From Tissierella sp. Yu-01 (GTDB lineage Bacteria; Bacillota; Clostridia; Tissierellales; Tissierellaceae), in the NCBI RefSeq assembly GCF_029537395.1, contig NZ_CP120677.1:2504566-2568565 (forward strand): a stretch of DNA of 64,000 bases, read 5' to 3'. Position numbers and translations under genes: made by a program. Below the pieces are notes generated by a model, which saw only the letters and a list, made by a program, of their open reading frames with translations, was not told where the DNA came from and searched no databases. Shown in pieces: positions 1 to 8,833 of the stretch (positions within the stretch are counted from its first letter, which is position 1; each line of letters begins with the position of its first letter).

Positions 1-2
1 AA

Positions 3-641
3 TATAATCTGAAAATTAATGGGATAAAAAAAGTAATGGATATAGCTACATATAACACTGAAGACATTAAAGAAGTGATTTCAAATCTATCACCATATTT
101 TCCACAATTCAATCCTGTTAAAAATGTTTGGGCTACTAGTTTAAACAATATTTCTAGTATATTGCATCCAATTCCAATGTTATTGAATATATCAAGAATT
201 GAAAATGAAGAAAATTATAAATACTATTTTGATGGGATTAGTAAAACGATTACAGAGTTTATGAGTATCGTGGATCAAGAACGTTTAAGCATTGGGAAAG
301 CATTAGGTGTAAATTTGACATCTATTTTAACTTGGATGAAGAATGCTTATAATGTAAATGGCAACACGATATATGAATGTATACAAAATAATAATTCTTA
401 TAGTCAGATAATAGGACCTAAGACCTTGAAACATCGCTTTATATATGAGGATATTTCATCTGGTCTTGTTCCACTTGCAGCAATAGGGCATAAGTTAGGT
501 GTAGGTACCAAAATGATGGACATTTTCATTGATTTGGGCAATATTGTATGTCAAAGAGATTACAGGGAGGAGGGAAGAAATCTAGAAAAGGTTGGCCTAG
601 ATCAATTGGAGATTGACAATATAATAAATCTGTTTGAGTAA
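3..641 (+). CDS. Opine/octopine dehydrogenase-like protein, C-terminal part (cut by window edge)
   Basis: The open frame continues without a stop to the left edge, so the first ATG at 36 is internal and the gene is 5'-truncated by the window. The visible residues resemble the all-helical C-terminal domain of NAD/NADP octopine/nopaline-type dehydrogenases: a conserved stretch around the HPIPMLLN segment, then a run ending near the KMMDIFIDLGN segment. The family reduces imines formed between an amino acid and a 2-oxo acid, or the reverse. The N-terminal Rossmann domain is outside the window. The stop lies 35 bases before a TRAP binding-protein gene on the same strand, so it probably belongs to that operon and handles the imported compound or its product. 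The substrate cannot be read from the sequence. Confidence 0.7.
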   Translation, partial: YNLKINGIKKVMDIATYNTEDIKEVISNLSPYFPQFNPVKNVWATSLNNISSILHPIPMLLNISRIENEENYKYYFDGISKTITEFMSIVDQERLSIGKALGVNLTSILTWMKNAYNVNGNTIYECIQNNNSYSQIIGPKTLKHRFIYEDISSGLVPLAAIGHKLGVGTKMMDIFIDLGNIVCQRDYREEGRNLEKVGLDQLEIDNIINLFE

Positions 642-676
642 TTTTGAATAAAGAGTAAATTAAGAGGAGGATAATT

Positions 677-1705
677 ATGAAAAAGCTAAAGGTTTTATGT
701 ATGGTTTTAGTATTATCTTTACTATCTGGGTGTGGAAGCTCAGGAAATGTAACTGAATCCAGTACTGATGGTAAAATGAAATGGAAATTAGCACATATTC
801 GTCCTGAAGGAACAAGAACAGATGATAGCGCGAGATGGTTATCTGAGCAGTTAAGTGAAAAGACAGATGGAAGAATTGAAATCGAAATATATCCGAACTC
901 TGAGTTAGGGGACTACGCTGTTGTACAAGAGAGAATTGGATTAGGAGATGTTGAATTACAATTAGCCTCCGTAGGCTATAATGTTGATAGAACCTTAGCT
1001 GTACAAGTTGCTCCGTATATAGTTACTGATTGGGATATAGCTAAAGAGTTATATAATATTGAAGATGGTCTTATTGCTAACTATGTAGCAGATAGATTAG
1101 AACAACAAAATATTAAACTTCTTGCAGTTTACCCGCAATATTTTGGTGCAGTGGTACTGGCAAAAGAACCAGCTGATCCATATAATCCTGATGCTGCAAA
1201 AGGTTTGAAAATTAGAGTTCCATCTTCAAAGTCATGGGATGAATTAGGAAGAGGGTTAGGATTTCAAACAACTCCATTACCATCTTCAGAAATATTTACA
1301 TCAATCCAAACAGGTGTTGTAGATGGTGCTATTGGCGCAGGTACAGAGGGATATTATACACAATATAAAGAGTTAATAAACTATGTTATGCCAATTAAAA
1401 CACATTTTGAATGTCACTGGTTATATATGAATAAAGATTTATATGACGGCTTATCTGATAAAGATAGAAGTGCTCTTGATGAATTAGCTAAAGAATTAGA
1501 AGCGGCTGCTTTTAAACAAGCTGAAGAAGAAGATGTTAAATACGATCAATTATTTAAAGATGAAGGCACAACAGTTTACGGTTTTACTGATGAACAAATA
1601 GAAGTTTATTCAAATAAGATTAGATCTGAAGTCTGGCCTGAATTAGAGAAAGAGTTCGGAAAAGAAATATTTGATCAAATAAAAGATGCTATTGGCTATA
1701 AATAA
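677..1705 (+). CDS. dctP: TRAP transporter substrate-binding lipoprotein, DctP family
   Basis: Extracytoplasmic solute-binding protein of a tripartite ATP-independent periplasmic transporter, 342 residues. It has a lipoprotein signal peptide with lipobox LSGC (Cys19), so in a Gram-positive it would be tethered to the outer face of the membrane. The mature part has family hallmarks: a start of the type WKLAHIRPEG, and the segment G-K-I-R-V-P-like (GLKIRVPSS) that carries the arginine normally binding the substrate carboxylate. The matching DctQ and DctM genes follow after two dehydratase genes, so all probably form one operon. The ligand is expected to be an organic acid, perhaps a hydroxy or sugar acid given the UxaA-type neighbours. 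AGGAGG-like ribosome site at about 663-668. Confidence 0.9.
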   Translation: MKKLKVLCMVLVLSLLSGCGSSGNVTESSTDGKMKWKLAHIRPEGTRTDDSARWLSEQLSEKTDGRIEIEIYPNSELGDYAVVQERIGLGDVELQLASVGYNVDRTLAVQVAPYIVTDWDIAKELYNIEDGLIANYVADRLEQQNIKLLAVYPQYFGAVVLAKEPADPYNPDAAKGLKIRVPSSKSWDELGRGLGFQTTPLPSSEIFTSIQTGVVDGAIGAGTEGYYTQYKELINYVMPIKTHFECHWLYMNKDLYDGLSDKDRSALDELAKELEAAAFKQAEEEDVKYDQLFKDEGTTVYGFTDEQIEVYSNKIRSEVWPELEKEFGKEIFDQIKDAIGYK

Positions 1706-1722
1706 AATTCGAGGTGATTATG

Positions 1723-2037
1723 ATGAAGACAGGATTATTAGTCGACTCTTTAGATAATGTTGCAGTCGCTACTACGGCTGTGCAACAAGGGGAAGAAATA
1801 AAAGTTGGGGATGAAACTATAGTTGCTAACCAGGGAATACCAGTTGGGCACAAGATAGCTATTAAGAATATTAATAAGGAAGAATATGTTTATAAATACG
1901 GTGTACCGATTGGACAAACTATTGTGGATGTTAGTAAAGGGGATTATATGCATACACACAATATAATTGATATCACTGAGGAATTGTGTAAAAGTTATAT
2001 CGATGACTTTATGAAGGAGGGAGTAGAGAATGAATAG
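1723..2037 (+). CDS. UxaA-family dehydratase small subunit (SAF domain)
   Basis: About 104 residues forming a single SAF-like domain, as in the N-terminal part of altronate/galactarate dehydratases or the separate small subunit of sulfolactate sulfo-lyase-type enzymes. Seen motifs include IPVGHKIAI and the segment KYGVPIG, followed by GDYMHTHN near the end, which is the conserved H-x-H-N signature of the family. A GTG at 1714 is in frame but overlaps the ribosome site GAGGTGAT (1711-1718). ATG at 1723 (or 1720) has better spacing. The stop overlaps the next gene by 8 bases, so the two polypeptides are probably made together and act as one enzyme. The hydroxy-acid substrate is unknown. Confidence 0.8.
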   Translation: MKTGLLVDSLDNVAVATTAVQQGEEIKVGDETIVANQGIPVGHKIAIKNINKEEYVYKYGVPIGQTIVDVSKGDYMHTHNIIDITEELCKSYIDDFMKEGVENE

Positions 2038-3187
2038 TTTTAATGGTTATCCAAGACCAGATGGAACAGTTGGTATAAGAAACTATATATTAGTAGCATC
2101 TACAGTACAATGCGCTAATAATGTTGCGATACGTATAGCTGAAAAAACAAATGCTGTACCAGTTGTTCATGATTTTGGATGTATGGAGTTTGAGGAAAAT
2201 TCCAATAGGACAGAGCTAGGCCTAATAAAAGCATGTGAAAATCCTAATGTATATGGTGTTATTTTAGTAGGATTGGGATGTGAACAGATAGATATAAATA
2301 CATTGTATAATCATGTAAAAACACTTAACAAACCTGTTAGCAAAGTTTTAATTCAAGAAGAGGGTGGACCCAAACAAGCAATTGCAAAAGGAGTAGAATA
2401 TGTAAACAAATTCGAAGAAGATGCAAAGCATGAAAAAAGAAATACATTTGGTATGGACAAGCTTGTTGTAGGTGTACAATGTGGTGGCTCAGACTGGACA
2501 ACAGCTCTTGCAGGTAACACTGTTATTGGAGCTATGACAGATTTGATTGTTAAACATGGTGGCTCTGTTTTAATGTCTGAGGTTGTAGGCTTCCCTGGAA
2601 GTGAGCATGTTGTAGCTAATAGAGCCGTAAGTAAAAAGGTGGGTGTTGAAATATTAGATATGGTTACTGAATTAAGAGAAGATTACATTAAGCAATATGG
2701 GCAGACTATTGAAGAAGTCAATCCTACACCAGGAAATAAGGCTGGTGGAATTACTACATTAGTTGAAAAGTCCATGGGTAATATCAAGAAAATGGGCTCG
2801 GTGCCAGTACAAGGAATTATTCAAGTGGGTGAGAAAATACCTCATCCAGGATTATGGGTTTTAGATTGTAGAGCACAGGGCCCTGATTCTTTTGTGACAA
2901 CAGCTTTTGCTATGGCTGGGGCTCAAATAACAGCTTTCAGTACAGGTAGAGGTTCACCACTTGGAAATGCAGTTATGCCACTAGTAAAAATAACAGGAAA
3001 TCCTGAAAGCTTTAAATCTTTAAATGGAATAATGGACTTTAATGCGGGGCGAGCGATACTTGGAGAAGATATTAATAAAGTTGGAGAAGATCTATATGAA
3101 AAAATAATTGAGGTTGCAAGCGGTTCAAAAACTAAATCGGAGGATAATTTAAATTTTGATTATACTATACCTCGCGATATTAGATAA
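2030..3187 (+). CDS. UxaA-family hydrolase/dehydratase large subunit
   Basis: A 385-residue protein of the D-galactarate dehydratase/altronate hydrolase C-terminal family. It starts with the typical FNGYPRPDGTVGIRNYI segment and contains conserved cysteines (VQCANN, FGCME, GLGCEQ, VQCGGSDWT) of the type that bind the catalytic metal or iron-sulfur centre in this family. Known members dehydrate altronate, galactarate or related acids, or eliminate sulfite from sulfolactate (SuyAB). Here the small and large parts are separate genes overlapping by 8 bases, the arrangement also seen in SuyAB. Together with the TRAP genes and the opine-dehydrogenase-like gene this is a complete import-and-degrade module for an unidentified hydroxy acid. 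Confidence 0.8.
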   Translation: MNSFNGYPRPDGTVGIRNYILVASTVQCANNVAIRIAEKTNAVPVVHDFGCMEFEENSNRTELGLIKACENPNVYGVILVGLGCEQIDINTLYNHVKTLNKPVSKVLIQEEGGPKQAIAKGVEYVNKFEEDAKHEKRNTFGMDKLVVGVQCGGSDWTTALAGNTVIGAMTDLIVKHGGSVLMSEVVGFPGSEHVVANRAVSKKVGVEILDMVTELREDYIKQYGQTIEEVNPTPGNKAGGITTLVEKSMGNIKKMGSVPVQGIIQVGEKIPHPGLWVLDCRAQGPDSFVTTAFAMAGAQITAFSTGRGSPLGNAVMPLVKITGNPESFKSLNGIMDFNAGRAILGEDINKVGEDLYEKIIEVASGSKTKSEDNLNFDYTIPRDIR

Positions 3188-3212
3188 CTCTATTGATTGG
3201 AGGATATAAATA

Positions 3213-3722
3213 ATGGTTGATGATAAGAGCAATAAAATTCTAGAAAAAATAGATTCAATTCAGAATGTTATAAATACAATAAGTTTAGGTTTATTGGTAT
3301 TCTTAGTTATAGCTCAAATCATATTAAGATATGTGCTGAAATTACCTTTACTCGGTATAGAAGAGTTAATGATGTACCCTATTATATGGTTGTTTATGAT
3401 AGGGGGTGCAAGTGCATCCTTACGCGATGAACATATTGAGTGTGGTATGTTAGAATCTTTCGTTACCAATCCTAAAGTACTTTCTATTTTTAATATAGTT
3501 AAATATTTTTGTTCATCCGCTATATCTAGCGTGATTACTATATATACATTTCAAATGGCTAAATATTCGCTTAAAATGTGGAAAACCAGTGGAACATTAT
3601 ATATCCCAATGTTTTATGCTGAAGTTGCCTTATTTGTAGGAATGCTATTAATGTTTGCATATAGTCTATTTCATCTATGGAGAGTTATCAAAACTACAAG
3701 AGATGGGAGGGATTCAAATTGA
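3213..3722 (+). CDS. dctQ: TRAP transporter small membrane subunit, DctQ family
   Basis: A 169-residue protein with about four predicted membrane segments, the size and topology of DctQ. The segment EELMMYPIIWLFMIGGASASLRDEHI matches the conserved E-x-x-R/Y...W..ML..A...R...H pattern of the family. It would pair with DctM to form the membrane part of the Na+-driven carrier that takes ligand from the DctP protein encoded upstream. Its stop codon overlaps the start of the DctM gene. Confidence 0.88.
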   Translation: MVDDKSNKILEKIDSIQNVINTISLGLLVFLVIAQIILRYVLKLPLLGIEELMMYPIIWLFMIGGASASLRDEHIECGMLESFVTNPKVLSIFNIVKYFCSSAISSVITIYTFQMAKYSLKMWKTSGTLYIPMFYAEVALFVGMLLMFAYSLFHLWRVIKTTRDGRDSN

Positions 3723-5038
3723 CACTATTTATTATTGATATAGTATTACTTGTTTTATTACTTATGATAGGTGTACCATTGCCTTTTGTATTTGGTGGTG
3801 GCCTTATATTAATGGTACTTTTCGGAGATATAAATGTTGTGGGTTTAATGATATGGGGATTTAATCAAATGCTAAGCCCAGTATTACTAGCGAGTCCATT
3901 CTTTATGTTAGCAGGGACACTAATTGCAGAAAGTGGTATTGCTAAAAAATTAATGGATTTGGCAAATTTATTTATTGGTAAAGCAAGAAGTGGTCTAGGT
4001 GTTATATCTATACTAACATGTGGTATATTAGGTGCTATTTCAGGAAGTTGCTTTACAGGGGTAGCAGCAGTAGGCCCAATAATGATTCCTGAGATGGAGA
4101 GAAGAGGATATGAACGTGGTTTTGCATCAGCATTAGTAACTTGTTCATCTGTATTAGGAGCTTTAATTCCACCAAGTATACCAATAATTATTTATGGATG
4201 GGTTACTGGCACATCAGTTTTGGGATCGTTTTTGTCAACGGTTGTACCAGGTATTATGGTTATAATTACATTTTCAATAATAAATTACTTTTATGTCAAA
4301 AAACTACCTACAGAAACTGAAAATAGTTTTAAAGATTATGAGAGTGATGGAACTGAGATTGCATTAAAAAAATCATCTGTTGTTAGGGTTTTTGTAAATG
4401 CAATTCCAGGAATTTTAATTCCAGTTATAATACTTGGAGGAATATATGGGGGCATATTTACTCCTACTGAAGCAGCGGCAGTTGCAGCTGCATTAGCATT
4501 ACTTGTTGGGGTTTTCATTTATAAGGAACTTAGATTAAAGAATACTTATGGCATCTTTAAAACATCTTCCGTATCTATAGGTGCGATAATGGTTATGATG
4601 ATGCTATGCTTAATGTTAAGTCAAACTTTTGTAATGCTAAGAATACCTCAACAACTAGTTGAAATAATTATGGGTATGACAAGTAATAAGCTTGTTATTC
4701 TTATACTTATTAATATATTTTTAGCTTTTATGGGGATGATTGTAAATGATTCAACGGCAATTATTCTAACTGCTCCATTATTATTACCACTTATAATTGA
4801 ATTAGGTATGTCACCAATTCAATTTGCTGCCATTATGACCATAAATTTAGCTGCTGGAAGTTTAACTCCTCCATATGCTAGCGTACTTTATTATGGTATG
4901 AAAATAGGTGATGTTAAATTTAATGAAATCATAGGTCCAGCAATGAAGATTTTATTAGTTGGTTATGTACCAGTACTTCTTTTAACAACATTTATTGAAC
5001 CTATAAGTATGTTTTTACCCACATTATTTGGATATTAG
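3719..5038 (+). CDS. dctM: TRAP transporter large permease, DctM family
   Basis: The large, about twelve-helix transport subunit of the TRAP system, about 439 residues. Family features are the segment SPFFMLAG near residue 60, the G-x-I-S-G-S segment (GAISGSCFTGVAAVG) and the C-terminal NLAAGSLTPP loop. An in-frame ATG at 3677 lies inside dctQ and has no ribosome site. The TTG at 3719 sits 8 bases after GGGAGG (3705-3710), gives the usual hydrophobic N-terminus and overlaps the dctQ stop (bases ATTGA), so it is chosen as the start and implies translational coupling. It is the last gene before the terminator at 5055. Confidence 0.9.
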   Translation: MTLFIIDIVLLVLLLMIGVPLPFVFGGGLILMVLFGDINVVGLMIWGFNQMLSPVLLASPFFMLAGTLIAESGIAKKLMDLANLFIGKARSGLGVISILTCGILGAISGSCFTGVAAVGPIMIPEMERRGYERGFASALVTCSSVLGALIPPSIPIIIYGWVTGTSVLGSFLSTVVPGIMVIITFSIINYFYVKKLPTETENSFKDYESDGTEIALKKSSVVRVFVNAIPGILIPVIILGGIYGGIFTPTEAAAVAAALALLVGVFIYKELRLKNTYGIFKTSSVSIGAIMVMMMLCLMLSQTFVMLRIPQQLVEIIMGMTSNKLVILILINIFLAFMGMIVNDSTAIILTAPLLLPLIIELGMSPIQFAAIMTINLAAGSLTPPYASVLYYGMKIGDVKFNEIIGPAMKILLVGYVPVLLLTTFIEPISMFLPTLFGY

Positions 5039-5054
5039 GTATAATACGAATTGT

Positions 5055-5096
5055 CTAAACAGCCATTCCGATATCTTATCGGATTAGGCTGTTTAG
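5055..5096 (+). terminator. Rho-independent terminator of the TRAP/UxaA operon
   Basis: Inverted repeat CTAAACAGCC (5055-5064) and GGCTGTTTAG (5087-5096) with a nested CCGATA/TATCGG stem between them, followed by a short T-rich stretch. It lies 17 bases after the dctM stop and before the convergent ComK-like gene. Confidence 0.75.
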
Positions 5097-5117
5097 TTCT
5101 TTATACTATTTAGAAGG

Positions 5118-5645
5118 CTACTTTTCATATACAATAATAATTGGCCTCTTTCCATCATATGAGACTTCATTTTCAGCAGCAATCATGGTCCGTTCTTCAA
5201 AGCATCTGCTGACAATGGTTCCATCCTTAAGATGACTCTTTACTGTAAACTTATTACATAAGGCTTCAATTTGTACGTTGTTTTCTAGATGTATAAATGT
5301 TGAGGCTTTATTATCTGTTATTTTCTTTATATGTTTCATATTGAAATATCCTGTAGCGCCATCATTTTTTAAAAGAGGTTTTCTTGTTCTTAATGGTATA
5401 AATATATCTCTTTTACTAAAGGGCAGCGGAACAAGATTTGGAGATGATAAAAGACTTTTATATCTCCTTCTCGTTTCATTCAGGTCTATCATGTAAAATT
5501 TACATAGGTTGCGAACTACTGATTTTAAGTTTTTTTCAAGTATTTCTGGTTCGTTATATTTGGTATATACCTTGGTACAATTTCCTTTCCCTTCTACATA
5601 TATAGGTACAAAAGCCATAATCTCATCTTTTATTATAGTTTCCAT
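5118..5645 (-). CDS. ComK-like competence transcription factor homologue
   Basis: A 175-residue protein that I align by eye to Bacillus ComK, the DNA-binding master regulator of competence. The match covers the segment starting NLCKFY at about 46, through the loop SSPNLVPLPFSKRDIFIPL and the GYFNM region (about 66-100), to the later beta-strand region ending SRCFEE. Similarity is moderate and the extreme C-terminus differs, so the call is a family assignment, not proof of a competence role. The start ATG follows a clear AGGAGG site. It is a single-gene unit between two inverted neighbours. A perfect LexA-type palindrome sits inside its promoter (see 5683-5711), suggesting induction by DNA damage. 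Confidence 0.55.
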   Translation of the reverse strand: METIIKDEIMAFVPIYVEGKGNCTKVYTKYNEPEILEKNLKSVVRNLCKFYMIDLNETRRRYKSLLSSPNLVPLPFSKRDIFIPLRTRKPLLKNDGATGYFNMKHIKKITDNKASTFIHLENNVQIEALCNKFTVKSHLKDGTIVSRCFEERTMIAAENEVSYDGKRPIIIVYEK

Positions 5646-5682
5646 TTTAATCCTCCTTTGCTATTTAATTTGTATTTACTTC

Positions 5683-5711
5683 ATAATATCAGAACATATG
5701 TTCACATTCAA
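5683..5711 (-). promoter_or_regulatory. Sigma-A promoter with embedded LexA (SOS) box for the ComK-like gene
   Basis: On the minus strand there is TTGAAT (5706-5711), a 17-base spacer and TATTAT (5683-5688). Inside the spacer lies the perfect palindrome GAACATATGTTC (5692-5703), which matches the Gram-positive LexA/DinR operator GAAC-N4-GTTC exactly. A repressor there would block RNA polymerase directly. The promoter is about 40 bases from the ATG at 5645. Confidence 0.75.
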
Positions 5712-5753
5712 GTATTATTAACAAATTGGAGGACTTTATTTAAGTCTACTAAA

Positions 5754-7076
5754 TTATTTCTTTCTCGCTCTAATTTCACGTTTTGCCAGCTTTATAGATT
5801 CTGTTAATGGTCTCTTTGATGGACATATATATGAACATGCACCACATTCAATGCAATCCATTGCCCTGTATTTTTCCGCTTCACCAAAATTGTTTTTAAG
5901 TGCATATGCAGAAATATACAATGGCTGCAAATATACTGGACAGACTTCTAAGCATTTTCCACACTTAATACATGCCTCTATCTTTTCGGATACTACTTCC
6001 CTTTCTGATAATACTAATATACCACCTGTCCCTTTAATTATTGGAACTCTAGTGCTAAATTGGCTCATTCCCATCATAGGTCCACCCATTATAATTTTTC
6101 CTGGAGCTTCATTGAATCCGCCGCATTGGTCAATTAGTTCTTGGATTGGAGTCCCAACCTTCACCAAGAGTACCTTAGGTTCCTTAACTACATGGCCTGT
6201 TACAGTAACAATTCTTTCATATAACGGCTTGCCTTCTTGTATGGCATCTGCAACGGCTTTGGCGGTACTAACATTATTTACTACACAACCAACATCTAGT
6301 GGTAAGCCGCCTGATGGTACTTCTCTGCCTGTTATAGCATTGATAATTCTTTTTTCGTCACCTTGTGGATACTTTGTTTTTAAAGTAACTAATTTAATAT
6401 TATCAGAATCCTTTAATACTGATTTAAATGCCTTGATAGTATCCATTTTGTTTTTTTCTATTGCTATAAAACCGTTTTCTACACTTAATGCTTTCATTAA
6501 GGCCTTGGCTCCAAATATTATCTTTTCAAACATTTCAAGCATCATTCTATGGTCTGGGGTTAAAAAAGGCTCACATTCTGCTCCATTTAGAATAAATGTA
6601 TCTATCTTTTTCTCTGGAGGTGGCGAGAGTTTTACATGTGTTGGAAAACCAGCGCCACCCATGCCTGTAATCCCAGATTCCTTAATGATTTCGACTATTT
6701 TTTTAGGAGAAAGATCTTCTAGATTACCCTTTGGTTTTACAGATTCATGAAGTTCATTTAGCCCATCTGATTCGATTATTACAAAGTTAGTTTTAATTCC
6801 TGTTGGTGAATATAATAGGTTTATGTCTTTAACAACTCCTGATACGCTTGAATGTACTGGTGCAGACACAAAAGCCTTGGATTCGCCAATTTTTTGTCCA
6901 ACCTTAACATGGTCTCCGGCTTTAACTATAGCTTCACAAGGAGAGCCGACGTGTTGAAGCAATGGAATATAAACAATTTTAGGATCAACCGCTTTAATAA
7001 TAGGCTTACGATTTGTTAGACCCTTATGACCAGGTGCATGGACCCCACCCTTAAATGTAAGATTATCTAGTCTCAT
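5754..7076 (-). CDS. rnfC: RnfC-like electron-transport protein
   Basis: A 440-residue protein with the RnfC layout: an N-terminal barrel-sandwich segment (GGVHAPGHKG, then the Q-H-V-G-x-P-C-E segment), a central NADH/FMN-binding NuoF-like domain with GMGGAGFPTHVKL, an SLBB-like region, and two C-terminal 4Fe-4S clusters (Cys369/372/375/379 and Cys408/411/414/418). RnfC is the peripheral NADH-oxidising subunit of the Rnf ferredoxin:NAD+ complex. No rnfD, G, E, A or B gene is adjacent: the flanking genes are the ComK homologue and a divergent sigma-54 activator. It is therefore an orphan, and a PrdC-like role in feeding electrons to an amino-acid reductase is an alternative. Ribosome site near 7085. 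Confidence 0.85.
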   Translation of the reverse strand: MRLDNLTFKGGVHAPGHKGLTNRKPIIKAVDPKIVYIPLLQHVGSPCEAIVKAGDHVKVGQKIGESKAFVSAPVHSSVSGVVKDINLLYSPTGIKTNFVIIESDGLNELHESVKPKGNLEDLSPKKIVEIIKESGITGMGGAGFPTHVKLSPPPEKKIDTFILNGAECEPFLTPDHRMMLEMFEKIIFGAKALMKALSVENGFIAIEKNKMDTIKAFKSVLKDSDNIKLVTLKTKYPQGDEKRIINAITGREVPSGGLPLDVGCVVNNVSTAKAVADAIQEGKPLYERIVTVTGHVVKEPKVLLVKVGTPIQELIDQCGGFNEAPGKIIMGGPMMGMSQFSTRVPIIKGTGGILVLSEREVVSEKIEACIKCGKCLEVCPVYLQPLYISAYALKNNFGEAEKYRAMDCIECGACSYICPSKRPLTESIKLAKREIRARKK

Positions 7077-7158
7077 TAATTACACCTCTTATTTTAATAT
7101 AGTTATATTGTAACATACCCATTCCTTCGTCCCATTAATTATTTAGATTTATTTTGGG

Positions 7159-7164
7159 TATAAT
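7159..7164 (+). promoter_or_regulatory. Likely -10 element for the sigma-54 activator gene
   Basis: A consensus TATAAT lies 38 bases before the chosen ATG at 7202. No good -35 hexamer is visible at the expected distance. The preceding TTG-started extension of the frame would lie in this promoter, which supports the downstream start. Confidence 0.4.
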
Positions 7165-7201
7165 CAGTTTATTGGACAAAACTAGTTTGAAGGTGAAGAA
7201 T

Positions 7202-8815
7202 ATGATTGATATATTATTAATATTTGACAAAGATAAAAGGTTATCAGATGGTTTTCTTATAAAAGGTCAAAATAACGTAGAAGTATTTAAAGATTTTGTA
7301 AGTGAAAATAAATTGAGTATGGATGATTTTTTAAAAGACTACAAGTGTACTTCAGATTTAATTGATATAGATGGAAGATTATACATGTTTCAAATAATCA
7401 ATATGAATGAAAGTACCTATTTGTTGTTGAGTAGAAAAGACTTGACAGAGGCTTTAACTAAGATATCATTGGATTATTTTGAGCAGGGTATGCAAATATA
7501 TGATAAAAATGGATACTTTCTATATGGAAATAAAAAAAGTGAGAAATTAGAGGAATATAACAGCGAGAATTTTAAAGGGAAGCATGTTTTGGAGCTATAC
7601 GATTTAAATGAGGAGTTTAGTACTGTTCTTACAATATTGAGAACTAGAAAACCTGTTATAAATAGATGTGATAGGTTTAAGGTTAAAAGTGGAAAAACAT
7701 TAACAACGATAAACACTGGATTTCCAATAATTATTAAGGACAAATTATATGGGGCTATTGTGTTTGAGAGTGATATTACTGCAGTAAAATCCTATCAAGA
7801 TATGAGCCTTGATTTTGAGTCCTATTTAAAATCTAAAAAGAGTGATAAAAATGATTCCATGTTTACCTTTGCAGATATTATATATGAATCTAATTCTATG
7901 AATGAGGTTATAGAATTTGCTAAAAAGGTATCATTAACAGACTCCAGCGTTTTAATTCGAGGTGATACAGGTACAGGTAAGGAGTTATTTGCTCAAAGTA
8001 TTCATACTTTTGGCACCAGAAGATTTAAGCCTTTTATCGATGTGAATTGCTCTGCAATACCAGATAGCTTATTTGAAAGTCTATTTTTCGGAACGGAGGT
8101 AGGTGCATTTACTGGAAGTGTTTCTAAAACAGGATTTTTTGAGCAGGCTAATGGTGGCACTTTGTTTTTAGATGAAATAAATTCCATAAGCTTAGATAAG
8201 CAAGCCAAGCTTCTTAGAGTTTTAGAAGAGAAAAAATTTCAAAGGCTTGGAGGAAGTAAGAAAATAGATTGTGATATAAGAATTATTGCAGCTACAAATG
8301 AAGATTTGCAGGATCTAGTAAAGTCCGGCAGGATGAGAGAAGATTTCTATTATAGAATAGCAGTTGTAAAGATTATTATTCCGTCATTGAGGGAAAGAAA
8401 AACAGATATAAAGATTCTTTCGAATTATTTCCTAAGTGCTTTATATGAAAAGTATTCATTTGGACCAAGTAAAATATCTGATGAGGTATTAAAGAATTTC
8501 TTAGCCTATGATTGGCCTGGTAATGTTAGAGAATTAAGACATATCATAGAATCTTCATTTAATAATTCAGATAAAGATGATTCTTATCTTGCTAAAGGAT
8601 CTATCCCAGAGTTTATACAGAATCTTGACTTAACTAAACACAAAGACGGTTTATATAATAGCAATCTTAATGAATTGTTAAATAATTATGAGAAGGAAAT
8701 AATAATTAAGCAGCTGAAAGAAAATGATAACAATATAACACAAACTGCTGCTAGTTTAGGTATTAGCAGACAAAATTTACAATATAGAATAAAGAAAAAT
8801 GGAATTAGGGTATGA
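7202..8815 (+). CDS. Sigma-54-dependent activator with PAS-type sensor
   Basis: About 537 residues: an N-terminal sensory region with a PAS-like fold (about 80-210), a central AAA+ domain and a C-terminal Fis-type helix-turn-helix (about 512-535, around AASLGISRQNLQYR). The AAA+ domain has Walker A GDTGTGKE at about 254, the sigma-54 contact loop as GAFTGS (about 301; consensus GAFTGA) and Walker B LFLDE (about 322). ATG 7202 has an AAGGTG site 6 bases upstream. An in-frame TTG at 7154 lies in the promoter region and is rejected. The downstream BCCT/lyase genes have a near-consensus sigma-54 promoter, so this protein is very probably their activator, sensing a betaine-type compound through the PAS region. 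Confidence 0.88.
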   Translation: MIDILLIFDKDKRLSDGFLIKGQNNVEVFKDFVSENKLSMDDFLKDYKCTSDLIDIDGRLYMFQIINMNESTYLLLSRKDLTEALTKISLDYFEQGMQIYDKNGYFLYGNKKSEKLEEYNSENFKGKHVLELYDLNEEFSTVLTILRTRKPVINRCDRFKVKSGKTLTTINTGFPIIIKDKLYGAIVFESDITAVKSYQDMSLDFESYLKSKKSDKNDSMFTFADIIYESNSMNEVIEFAKKVSLTDSSVLIRGDTGTGKELFAQSIHTFGTRRFKPFIDVNCSAIPDSLFESLFFGTEVGAFTGSVSKTGFFEQANGGTLFLDEINSISLDKQAKLLRVLEEKKFQRLGGSKKIDCDIRIIAATNEDLQDLVKSGRMREDFYYRIAVVKIIIPSLRERKTDIKILSNYFLSALYEKYSFGPSKISDEVLKNFLAYDWPGNVRELRHIIESSFNNSDKDDSYLAKGSIPEFIQNLDLTKHKDGLYNSNLNELLNNYEKEIIIKQLKENDNNITQTAASLGISRQNLQYRIKKNGIRV

Positions 8816-8833
8816 GCAAAATATTTTTTCACA

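Noticed and set aside
5851-6750. Plus-strand 299-residue open frame opposite rnfC
   Set aside because: It is the antisense shadow of a well-supported gene, with no ribosome site and no recognisable protein features.
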